From DATDRM01 sp035291705 (GTDB taxonomy: Bacteria > Chloroflexota > Anaerolineae > Anaerolineales > UBA4823): DNA of 22,069 nucleotides. The translations under genes and the position numbers were made by a program. Location of the stretch: positions 1 through 22,069 of the forward strand of contig DATDRM010000298.1 of the NCBI GenBank assembly GCA_035291705.1. The letters are read 5' to 3'. Below, one piece after another: positions 15,984 through 22,069 of this stretch (its first letter is position 1; each line of letters opens with the position of its first letter). The notes under the pieces were generated by a model. It had not been told where the DNA came from and ran no database searches. It saw nothing but the letters and a program-made list of their open reading frames with translations.

Positions 15984-16676
15984 TTAATATTCGAACCGGT
16001 AGCCAGTCCCCCACACCGTGCGAATGTATTTAGGTTTCGATGGATCCGGTTCGATCTTTTTCCGTAGGCGCTTGATGGCGGCTTCGATCAAATTGATCTC
16101 CCCGGCCAGATCGCAAAAGCCCCACACATCATACAGCAGGTCTTGCTTGCTGACTGTGGTTCCGGCATGCACCATCAGGTATTGGAGCAGGCGAAACTCC
16201 AGCGGAGACAGCTGGATGTTCTCCCCCCGGAAAGTCACCTGGCGGGCGTCTGAGTCGAGCACCAGGTTAGCGAAGGCCAGAGGATTTTCCAGGTACATTC
16301 TCTGGCGCATGGTGCGGTTGAGGATGGCGTGAATTCGGGCGACGAGCTCTGCGGCCCGAAACGGTTTGACAATATAATCATCCGCGCCGGCTTTGAAGCC
16401 AGCCAACGCATCCTGTTCGCTCCCTCTGGCAGTTAAAAGGATAATGGGTACGTCCGAAACGCGGCGAATACGGCGGCAGGTTTCCACGCCATCCATGACC
16501 GGCATCATATAATCCAGGATGATCAGGTCGAAGGAGTTGTCCTGCCAGAGTTTAAGGGCGCGGGAACCGTTTTCGGCAAAGACCGGGTTGAGGCCGGCTT
16601 TATGCAGGATGCCTCCGACGACCTTGCGCGTATCCGCGTCATCATCTGCGAAAAGAATCCGCACTCGATTATTCAT
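15984..16676 (-). CDS. OmpR/PhoB-family response regulator (orphan)
   Basis: A 230-residue two-component regulator. The receiver domain (about 5-118) has the acidic pocket D11/D12, phosphoacceptor D55 in LIILDYMMPVMDG, T82 in LLTAR, and K104 in YIVKPF. The C-terminal winged helix (about 130-228) has QLSPLEFRLLQYLMVHAGTT and ends in RTVWGTGYRFEY, typical of OmpR/PhoB DNA-binding domains. No histidine kinase gene is in the window, so its sensor is encoded elsewhere. It is divergent from the purine deaminase gene, and its last codons adjoin a direct repeat in front of the protease promoter; both places carry TTGTCAG heptamers. The ATG start at 16676 has no strong ribosome site but gives the standard N-terminus. 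Confidence 0.93.
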   Translation of the reverse strand: MNNRVRILFADDDADTRKVVGGILHKAGLNPVFAENGSRALKLWQDNSFDLIILDYMMPVMDGVETCRRIRRVSDVPIILLTARGSEQDALAGFKAGADDYIVKPFRAAELVARIHAILNRTMRQRMYLENPLAFANLVLDSDARQVTFRGENIQLSPLEFRLLQYLMVHAGTTVSKQDLLYDVWGFCDLAGEINLIEAAIKRLRKKIEPDPSKPKYIRTVWGTGYRFEY

Positions 16677-16824
16677 CGCTTGACCGATCTATCTTATTGG
16701 ATTGAGACACGGATAACTCAGATTTCACTGATTTAACCTTTGACAGTAATTTTGAGTGGCCCATAAAGTGCGAACAGCTTATTCCCCGGAAGAACAGTCC
16801 CAAATCGCCCGGTAGGACGAGTCG

Positions 16825-16853
16825 ACGATAGCATTATTTAGATCAGCTGTCAA
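16825..16853 (-). promoter_or_regulatory. Predicted promoter of the response regulator gene
   Basis: On the minus strand TTGACA (16853-16848) and TATCGT (16830-16825) are spaced by 17 bp. The -35 is consensus and the -10 weak. The leader to the ATG at 16676 would be about 140 nt. The first palindromic box (16881-16893) lies 28 bp upstream of this -35. The rest of the roughly 300-bp gap to the divergent gene holds the elements listed next and nothing else I recognise. Confidence 0.38.
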
Positions 16854-16880
16854 GGTAAAATAGCCAATATTCTTGCAAGG

Positions 16881-16937
16881 TTGTCAGACAATTGACAAGC
16901 TGCATTTTCTTTGCTAAACTATCCTTGTCAGACAATT
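16881..16937. promoter_or_regulatory. Twin 13-bp operator-like repeats TTGTCAGACAATT
   Basis: TTGTCAGACAATT occurs exactly at 16881-16893 and 16925-16937, 44 bp start to start, about four helical turns. Its core TTGTC-A-GACAA is a perfect palindrome. The first copy overlaps the -35 of the plus-strand promoter by two bases, and the second sits at its expected start site. Flanking a promoter this way is typical of repression. The core fits the general TnGTnnnACnA pattern of GntR-superfamily (FadR-type) operators, and it also contains the TTGTCAG heptamer found before the protease. Confidence 0.6.
16892..16920 (+). promoter_or_regulatory. Predicted promoter of the purine deaminase cluster
   Basis: TTGACA (16892-16897) and TAAACT (16915-16920) are separated by 17 bp, the best promoter match in the window. 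Transcription would start near 16927, inside the second operator-like repeat and about 54 nt before the preferred ATG at 16981. Confidence 0.6.
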
Positions 16938-16980
16938 TCATGAAGTTTTTCACACGGTGACTTTCTCCGACCTTCACCCC

Positions 16981-18369
16981 ATGACCACCCTGCTTGTACG
17001 CCATGCAACGCGATTAATAACCATGGATGACCAACGCCGGGAGATCGCGGAGGGTGGTTTTTTTGCGCGGGATGGGATCATCGAACAGGTTGGCCCAACG
17101 GTTGCATTGCCCTCTGTGGCTGATGAGATACTCGACCTGCGCGACCACATCGTCCTGCCCGGCCTGGTGAATACTCACCATCACTTCTACCAGACGCTGA
17201 CGCGCGCTGTGCCAGCTGCCCAGAATGCGAACTTGTTCAACTGGCTTAAAACGCTCTACCCGATCTGGGCGCGGCTCACTCCGCAGGATATCCACCTCTC
17301 CACCCAAACTGCGCTGGCAGAACTGGCTCTCTCAGGATGTACCACAGCCTCGGATCACCTTTACCTTTTTCCGAACGGCTCACGCCTGGAGGACGAGATC
17401 CTGGCTGGTATGGAAATCGGGCTGCGCCTGCATGCCGCCCGCGGTTCGATGAGCCTCGGCGAGAGCAACGGCGGTCTGCCGCCGGATAGCGTGGTAGAAG
17501 ATGAAGACTGGATCTTGAAAGATTCACAACGGCTGATCGAGAAATACCACGATCCACATCCTGGGGCATTCGTGCGGGTAGTCCTGGCGCCCTGTTCGCC
17601 CTTCAGCGTGACAGCTGACTTGATGCGACAGAGCGCGGCCCTGGCGCGCCAGTATGGGGTTCATCTGCACACCCACCTGGCCGAAACCCAGGATGAAGAG
17701 TCATTCTGCCTGGAGAAGTTCGGCCACCGGCCGGTGGACTATATGAAGACTTTAAATTGGGTCGGGGAAGATGTGTGGTTTGCCCATTCTGTGCACGTCA
17801 ATCCATCCGAGATCGACCTGTATGCCAGGACGGGATGCGGTGTGGCGCACTGCCCGACCTCCAACATGCGCCTGGCTTCGGGGATCGCCCCGATCCTGCA
17901 AATGCTGGCACGCGGGGTGCGGGTGGGCCTGGGCGTGGATGGCTCAGCCAGCAACGACGGCTCGCATCTGCTGGCCGAGGCGCGCCAGGCGATGCTGGTG
18001 GCGCGCCTGGGAGCCGGCCTGCACGGGGCTTCGCTCTCTGGGGAAGGGTCTCCATCTTTAATGACGGCCCGCCAGGCCCTGGAAATCGCCACGCGCGGCG
18101 GGGCAGCGGTCTTGGGGCGGGCAGATATCGGCTCGTTGGAGGCGGGTAAGTGCGCCGATTTCTTCGCCATCAACTTGAACCGGTTGGAGTACGCCGGCGC
18201 GATGCATGACCCGCTGGCGGCGGTCGTCTTCTGCGCTCCGGTAGTCGTCGATTACACCGTGGTGGGAGGCAAGTTTGTGGTCAAGGAGGGGCAATTGGTC
18301 ACTCTGGATCTGCCGCGATTGGTCGAATCACACAACCGTGCCGCGCAGCGATTGCTGGAAAAAAATTGA
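16981..18369 (+). CDS. 8-oxoguanine deaminase-like amidohydrolase
   Basis: A 462-residue cytoplasmic metal-dependent hydrolase of the TrzN/AtzA/guanine-deaminase superfamily. Numbered from this ATG, metal and catalytic residues are visible: H66 and H68 in NTHHHFYQ, H232 and E235 in HTHLAET, H269 in WFAHSVH, and D320 in GLGVDGSASND. The stretches APCSPFSV, CPTSNMRLASGIAPI and GVDGSASNDGSHLL closely resemble those of characterised 8-oxoguanine deaminases, which convert 8-oxoguanine to urate; guanine deaminase or another pterin/triazine deaminase remains possible. The start is uncertain: a GTG at 16957 gives eight more residues, and neither has a ribosome site; the ATG fits the family better. 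It heads a cluster with adenine deaminase and a GntR regulator, which supports purine-base catabolism or salvage. Confidence 0.82.
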   Translation: MTTLLVRHATRLITMDDQRREIAEGGFFARDGIIEQVGPTVALPSVADEILDLRDHIVLPGLVNTHHHFYQTLTRAVPAAQNANLFNWLKTLYPIWARLTPQDIHLSTQTALAELALSGCTTASDHLYLFPNGSRLEDEILAGMEIGLRLHAARGSMSLGESNGGLPPDSVVEDEDWILKDSQRLIEKYHDPHPGAFVRVVLAPCSPFSVTADLMRQSAALARQYGVHLHTHLAETQDEESFCLEKFGHRPVDYMKTLNWVGEDVWFAHSVHVNPSEIDLYARTGCGVAHCPTSNMRLASGIAPILQMLARGVRVGLGVDGSASNDGSHLLAEARQAMLVARLGAGLHGASLSGEGSPSLMTARQALEIATRGGAAVLGRADIGSLEAGKCADFFAINLNRLEYAGAMHDPLAAVVFCAPVVVDYTVVGGKFVVKEGQLVTLDLPRLVESHNRAAQRLLEKN

Positions 18370-18370
18370 T

Positions 18371-18442
18371 ATGAATGACGAGAATCGCCTTCCTGAACAT
18401 GCTTACAAATATTTCTGGGACATCGACCCATTCGTAGGTTAA
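18371..18442 (+). pseudogene. 23-codon open frame, likely N-terminal remnant of a small gene
   Basis: Starting one base after the preceding stop, this frame reads MNDENRLPEHAYKYFWDIDP and then three codons to a TAA. The 'LPEH.yKYFWDID' pattern looks like the opening of small proteins of about 100 residues (DUF6922-like, from memory) whose next segment is a helical 'ERILEYGD' region. That continuation is absent here in any frame before the adenine deaminase start, so this seems a truncated copy. A genuine micro-protein cannot be excluded. No ribosome site of its own is evident, though translational coupling to the upstream stop is possible. Confidence 0.4.
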
Positions 18443-18472
18443 TATCTTTATTCTTCACTTTGGGAAATCTTT

Positions 18473-20278
18473 ATGCCCTCTTACCCCCGAGCTCTTCTTA
18501 CTCGAACTCTGGTCGATGTCGCCATGGGGCGGGTTCCCGCCGACCTGGTGATCCGCGACGGGCGCTGGGTGTGCGTCCAATCCGGCGAGATCATCCCCGC
18601 TACGCAGGTGGCGGTGAAGGATGGGCGCATCGCTTACGTCGGCCCGGACGCCGCGCATACGATCGGTGAGGCCACCCGGGTGATCGAGGCCGCTGGTCGC
18701 TATCTCGCCCCTGGCTTGTTGGACGGACATATGCACGTCGAATCCGGTATGTTGACCGTGACCGAGTTTGTCAGGGCGGTGATCCCCCACGGCACAACGG
18801 GCATGTTTATCGACCCACACGAGCTCGCCAATGTCTTCGGGTTGAAGGGTGTGCGGCTGATGGTGGCGGAGGCTGCCATCCAGCCGATCCATGTTTGGGT
18901 GCAAATGCCTTCCTGTGTCCCCTCTGCTCCCGGCCTGGAAACCCCCGGAGCCAGGATTACCCCTGAAGATGTGGCTGAGGCTATGCGCTGGGAGGGGATC
19001 GTTGGGTTGGGAGAAATGATGAATTTCCCGGGGGTGATCCTGGGGGATGAGAAGATACACGCCGAGATGGCAGAAACCCGGCAGGCAGGCAAGGTGATCG
19101 GCGGGCATTACGCCTCCCCAGACCTTAGCCTGCCTTTTCACGGGTACGTCGCCGGTGGCCCGGAAGATGACCATGAAGGCACGCGCCTGGAGGATGCGCT
19201 TGCCCGGGTTCGCCAGGGGATGAAGGCCATGCTTCGCCTGGGCTCGGCCTGGCATGATGTCGATGAGCAGGTGCGCGCCATCACTGAAATGGGCCTCGAT
19301 CCACGCCACTTTATCCTGTGCACGGACGATTCGCACTCTGAAACCCTGGTTCGCGAGGGCCATGTGAACCGGGCAGTCAGGCAGGCCATCACCCGCGGGG
19401 TAGCACCGATCACAGCCATCCAGATGGCAACGCTCAATACCGCTGAGCACTTCGGGATGGCGCGCCAGGTAGGCATGATCGCTCCCGGAAGGTTTGCCGA
19501 TCTGCTGATCTTGAGCAGCTTAGCTGAGTTCCAGGTGGATCAGGTGATCGCGAAAGGGCAACTGGTTGCCGAAAATGGACGGCTGCTGATCGATCTGCCG
19601 ACTTATGATTTCCCGGACTGGGCGCGCAACTCAGTCCACCTGAAGCGGGCACTCATCCCGGATGATTTTCGACTGGGGCCGTCGCCGGCTGGAGGATCAC
19701 CACCTGCTGCGGTGATAGCGAACGTGATCGGGGTGATTGAAAATCAGGCTCCCACCCGCCATCTGCGTATGGAGGTCCCGATCCAGGAGGGGGAGGTGAG
19801 GGTTGACGTGTTACGCGACCTGGCGAAGATCGCTCTAATCGAGCGGCATAAAGGCACGGGCGGTGTGCAGGTGGGGTTGGTGCATGGCTTTGGCTTTAAT
19901 GTACCCTGCGCCGCAGCGACGACGGTGGCTCATGACAGCCACCATATGATCGTCGTCGGTACTGATGAGGGGGATATGGCTTTCGCGGCAAATGCTTTGG
20001 CGCAAATAGGCGGCGGGCAGGTGGTCGTGCGGCAAGGGGCGCGGATCGGCCAGGTCGAGCTACCCATTGCTGGCCTGATGTCTACTGAGCGAGCCGAGGT
20101 AGTCGCCAGAAAGATGGCTTCGGTGCTGGAAGGTTTCATGGCTTGTGGGTGCCGCTTGAACAATCCGAATATGCAGCTCAGCTTGCTGGCGCTGGTGGTG
20201 ATCCCCGAGCTGCGTATTTCCGATCTGGGTTTGGTAGATGTAACCCGTTTCGAATTTATCCCTGTTTTAGAAGATTAG
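18473..20278 (+). CDS. ade: Adenine deaminase
   Basis: A 601-residue cytoplasmic amidohydrolase converting adenine to hypoxanthine and ammonia. An N-terminal composite beta domain carries the amidohydrolase opening APGLLDGHMHVESGML (79-94), with metal ligands H86 and H88 and the adenine-deaminase-type E90. Further family motifs are IPHGTTGMFIDPHELANV (104-121), a GLGEMMNFPGV segment, EDDHEGT, and ILCTDDSHSE. The C-terminal domain has AHDSHHMIVVGTDEGDMAFA, the conserved 'sHDsHn.ivvGt...Dma.A' block of this family. Length matches the usual 560-600. GGGA lies 9 bases before the ATG. Some motifs (GGHYASPDLSLPFHGY) differ from the common GHAP form, so it belongs to a divergent branch. It sits between another purine deaminase and a GntR regulator. 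Confidence 0.9.
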   Translation: MPSYPRALLTRTLVDVAMGRVPADLVIRDGRWVCVQSGEIIPATQVAVKDGRIAYVGPDAAHTIGEATRVIEAAGRYLAPGLLDGHMHVESGMLTVTEFVRAVIPHGTTGMFIDPHELANVFGLKGVRLMVAEAAIQPIHVWVQMPSCVPSAPGLETPGARITPEDVAEAMRWEGIVGLGEMMNFPGVILGDEKIHAEMAETRQAGKVIGGHYASPDLSLPFHGYVAGGPEDDHEGTRLEDALARVRQGMKAMLRLGSAWHDVDEQVRAITEMGLDPRHFILCTDDSHSETLVREGHVNRAVRQAITRGVAPITAIQMATLNTAEHFGMARQVGMIAPGRFADLLILSSLAEFQVDQVIAKGQLVAENGRLLIDLPTYDFPDWARNSVHLKRALIPDDFRLGPSPAGGSPPAAVIANVIGVIENQAPTRHLRMEVPIQEGEVRVDVLRDLAKIALIERHKGTGGVQVGLVHGFGFNVPCAAATTVAHDSHHMIVVGTDEGDMAFAANALAQIGGGQVVVRQGARIGQVELPIAGLMSTERAEVVARKMASVLEGFMACGCRLNNPNMQLSLLALVVIPELRISDLGLVDVTRFEFIPVLED

Positions 20279-20319
20279 CTGGAAAGGATGCTCGCCAACA
20301 AGCAAAGGCAAAAAACAAA

Positions 20320-21039
20320 ATGACTAATCATTCCACCCCAACTCAACGCCTGCCAGAAGCGCTTGGCCAGGTGATCGCTGCCACCAAGCCAGGTGACCGC
20401 CTGCTTACCGAGCCACAGCTCGCCCGCCAGCTGGGCGTCTCACGCGCCACTTTGCGCGAAGCGATGCGCGCCTTTGAAACCCAAGGCCTGATCCGCCGCC
20501 GGCAGGGCGTGGGAACCTTCGTGTTGCGCCCATCGCATGTGTTAGAGAGTGGCCTGGAGGTGTTGGAGAGCATAGAAACCCTGGCGCACCGCACTGGGCT
20601 GAAAGTCGCCTTTGGGGAATTAAAGGTTAACCACCGGCCAGCGAATGACGAAGAAATTCAAGCCCTCGGACTGAAGCCGGGTGATTACGTCGTATCCGTC
20701 TCCCGCGTCACCCTGGCGGAAGACCGGCCAGTGGCTTTCCTGGTGGATATTCTGCCTGATGATATGATCACCGTGGAGGAATTGACGGCTGGATTCAGCG
20801 GCTCTGTCTTAGACCTGCTCCTCCAGCGGGGGGATCCGCCATTGATCAATTCGCATTGTGAGATCGCCGCGGTCGCGGTCAGTTCGGATGTGGCCCGCAC
20901 CCTAAATATCCAACGCGGCGATGCATTGTTGCGCTTCAAATCACGGCTGTTCGCCCTGGATGGCAGGGCAGTCGCTTATTCTTTCAGTTACTTTTTGCCC
21001 GGTTACTTCCGCTTCCACGTGGTGCGCCAGCTGGAGTAA
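20320..21039 (+). CDS. GntR-family (HutC/UTRA) transcriptional regulator
   Basis: A 239-residue ligand-responsive DNA-binding protein. Residues 10-72 form the GntR winged helix-turn-helix: KPGDRLLTEPQLARQLGVSR, then LREAMRAFETQGLIRRRQG and VGTFV. Residues about 90-235 form a UTRA effector domain with SVSRVTLAEDRPVAFLVDIL and a C-terminal YSFSYFLPGYFRFHVVR, the typical UTRA ending. The open frame extends upstream into ade, but the only Met near the family start is the ATG at 20320. It follows ade by 41 bp and is probably in the same unit, so it is a natural local regulator of the purine deaminase genes, perhaps sensing a purine; that is inference. The palindromes at 16881-16937 are candidate operators. 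Confidence 0.9.
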   Translation: MTNHSTPTQRLPEALGQVIAATKPGDRLLTEPQLARQLGVSRATLREAMRAFETQGLIRRRQGVGTFVLRPSHVLESGLEVLESIETLAHRTGLKVAFGELKVNHRPANDEEIQALGLKPGDYVVSVSRVTLAEDRPVAFLVDILPDDMITVEELTAGFSGSVLDLLLQRGDPPLINSHCEIAAVAVSSDVARTLNIQRGDALLRFKSRLFALDGRAVAYSFSYFLPGYFRFHVVRQLE

Positions 21040-21063
21040 GCGTGGTAAAAAAATGCAACAGAA

Positions 21064-21109
21064 TTCACGCTTCACGTATCACGTTTTACGCTATGGCGTA
21101 ATGTGTAAT
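21064..21109. repeat. Inverted array of heptamer repeats upstream of the carbamoyltransferase gene
   Basis: Four consecutive heptamers TTCACGC, TTCACGT, ATCACGT and TTTACGC (21064-21091) are followed, after TATG, by GCGTAAT and GTGTAAT (21096-21109) in the opposite sense. Reverse-complemented, the first four match the TGCGTGA/TACGTAA units at 7508-7535. The junction forms a perfect TTACGC-TATG-GCGTAA hairpin (21086-21101). Confidence 0.55.
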
Positions 21110-21140
21110 CAAATATATTTAAAACAAGGAGAGTATTCAA

Positions 21141-22069
21141 ATGCGTAGTTTTTATGGTCGTGACATCCTGTCACTTAAGGATTTCGAACGGAACGAGTTC
21201 TTCCGCGTCTTCGAAATCGGGGAGCACTTGGAACCCATCGCCAGAAATCGCCGCAACAGCGATATTTTAAAGGATAAGACCCTGGTGACCGCCTTTTACC
21301 AGCCGTCCACCCGCACGCGGCTGGCCCATGAAGCCGCCATGCACCGCCTCGGCGGGCATGTCTGCGGTTTTGCCGATCCCAAAATGACCCGGGCTGGCGA
21401 TTTCTACCAGGAATCGATCAAGGACACCGTCAAGATGCTGGAGTTTTACGGCGATGTGATCGTCATGCGCCATTTCCAGCAAGGCGCGCCGCATGAAGCC
21501 GCCAAATGGGCAAGCATCCCGGTGATCAACGGCGGCGATGGCTGGGGTGAGCATCCAACCCAGATCTTAACCGATCTGTACACGGTTTTACAGGAGAAGG
21601 GTCGCATCGACGGTTTGAACTGGCTGGCGGTGGGCGACATGCGCATGCGCACCATGCACTCCCTGGCCTATGGTTTGACCCAATTTGATTGCCCGATCAC
21701 CTTTATCGCCCCGCCGGAGATGTCGCTGACAGACGAGTTCAAAAAAGAATTGCGACAGTACAGCCTGGATTTTTCCGAAGCTGAGCATGTCGAACAGGCG
21801 ATCGCCAAGGCCGATGTCATCCTGGTTGAACCGGTGGTGCAACCGGATTACACGAAGGCGCGCGATGAGCGTTCAGGCGATATTGGCCTTACGCCGGCCA
21901 ATTACAAGATCACCCGTGAACTGCTGGCGACCAAGGCCAAGCCAGATGCTATCCTGCTGCATTCCCTGCCGCGCATGGATGAGATCCCGGCAGATGTCGA
22001 CATCACCCGCTGGTCACGCTATTGGCAGGAGGCCTTCAACGGCGTCGTCATCCGCATGGCGCTCTTGGC
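21141..22069 (+). CDS. pyrB: Aspartate carbamoyltransferase-like protein, 3' end cut by window
   Basis: 309 codons are present, with no stop before the right edge; full length is probably a few residues more. Seen: the carbamoyl-phosphate loop QPSTRTR (54-60), VMRH (108-111), HPTQ (138-141), a GDMRMRTMHSL segment (165-175), HSLPRMDEI (274-282), and the C-terminal FNGVVIRMALL. These are the landmarks of aspartate carbamoyltransferase, which makes carbamoyl-aspartate for pyrimidine synthesis. Odd points: the usual aspartate-binding T-R-x-Q is not recognisable (VEPVVQ at 229-234 is in its place), HPLPR is HSLPR, and the loop after residue 78 is DPKMTRAGDF rather than the usual Lys-Gly-Glu form. 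It is either a divergent PyrB or a carbamoyltransferase for another amine. A ribosome site AAGGAGAG lies 8 bases upstream. Confidence 0.78.
   Translation, partial: MRSFYGRDILSLKDFERNEFFRVFEIGEHLEPIARNRRNSDILKDKTLVTAFYQPSTRTRLAHEAAMHRLGGHVCGFADPKMTRAGDFYQESIKDTVKMLEFYGDVIVMRHFQQGAPHEAAKWASIPVINGGDGWGEHPTQILTDLYTVLQEKGRIDGLNWLAVGDMRMRTMHSLAYGLTQFDCPITFIAPPEMSLTDEFKKELRQYSLDFSEAEHVEQAIAKADVILVEPVVQPDYTKARDERSGDIGLTPANYKITRELLATKAKPDAILLHSLPRMDEIPADVDITRWSRYWQEAFNGVVIRMALL

Noticed and set aside
16957..16980. GTG start for the 8-oxoguanine-deaminase-like gene
   Set aside because: Neither this nor the ATG has a ribosome site; the ATG at 16981 fits the family N-terminus better. This is a weak preference only.
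18455..19450. A 331-codon minus-strand frame within the adenine deaminase gene
   Set aside because: Long, but rich in His/Gly/Pro/Asp as expected for the antisense of a high-GC coding region; the sense frame has full family motifs.
20143..20319. N-terminal extension of the GntR regulator in the same open frame
   Set aside because: It overlaps the end of the adenine deaminase gene by over 130 bases and has no family sequence; the ATG at 20320 gives the normal GntR start.

Overview
The window is typical single-copy bacterial chromosome. It most resembles a member of the Chloroflexota, probably class Anaerolineae. That placement is an inference from style: exported proteins carry long Thr/Glu/Pro or Gly/Ser/Pro linkers after a lipobox or membrane anchor, a Ser/Thr kinase is fused to an extracytoplasmic PD40-type propeller, and small membrane-anchored proteins lie among housekeeping genes. 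No rRNA or tRNA gene, CRISPR array, transposase or phage gene was seen.

Layout. (1) 1-6.2 kb, minus strand: a five-gene branched-chain/hydrophobic amino acid ABC transporter operon in the order livK-livH-livM-livG-livF, followed by the N-terminus of an ornithine cyclodeaminase/mu-crystallin-type gene cut by the window edge. A sigma70-like promoter lies about 230 bp before livK, and a perfect 12-bp hairpin sits between livK and livH. (2) 6.4-13.6 kb, plus strand: a polytopic membrane protein of unknown function, gyrB, a membrane Ser/Thr kinase with a C-terminal propeller, a small membrane-anchored protein, and folD, ending in a hairpin terminator. (3) 13.6-16.7 kb, minus strand: an uncharacterised lipoprotein, a secreted trypsin/V8-like serine protease with its own terminator, and an orphan OmpR-type response regulator. 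(4) 17.0-22.07 kb, plus strand: an 8-oxoguanine-deaminase-like amidohydrolase, a short gene remnant, an adenine deaminase, a GntR/UTRA regulator, and an aspartate-carbamoyltransferase-like gene cut by the right edge just short of its stop.

How it fits together. The left block is an amino acid importer with a possible catabolic enzyme. The right block is a purine-base deamination cluster with its own candidate repressor, next to a carbamoyltransferase. The most interesting non-coding signal surrounds the response regulator. The heptamer TTGTCAG occurs as an exact 11-bp-spaced direct repeat just past its stop codon, in front of the protease promoter. It occurs again inside two identical 13-bp palindromic sites that flank a near-consensus promoter for the purine deaminase gene. 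These could be response-regulator boxes, GntR operators, or both. A second signal is a family of intergenic heptanucleotide tandem repeats (TACGTAA-like) at three places. I did not find a clearly novel multi-gene system; the findings are regulatory, architectural and evolutionary leads.
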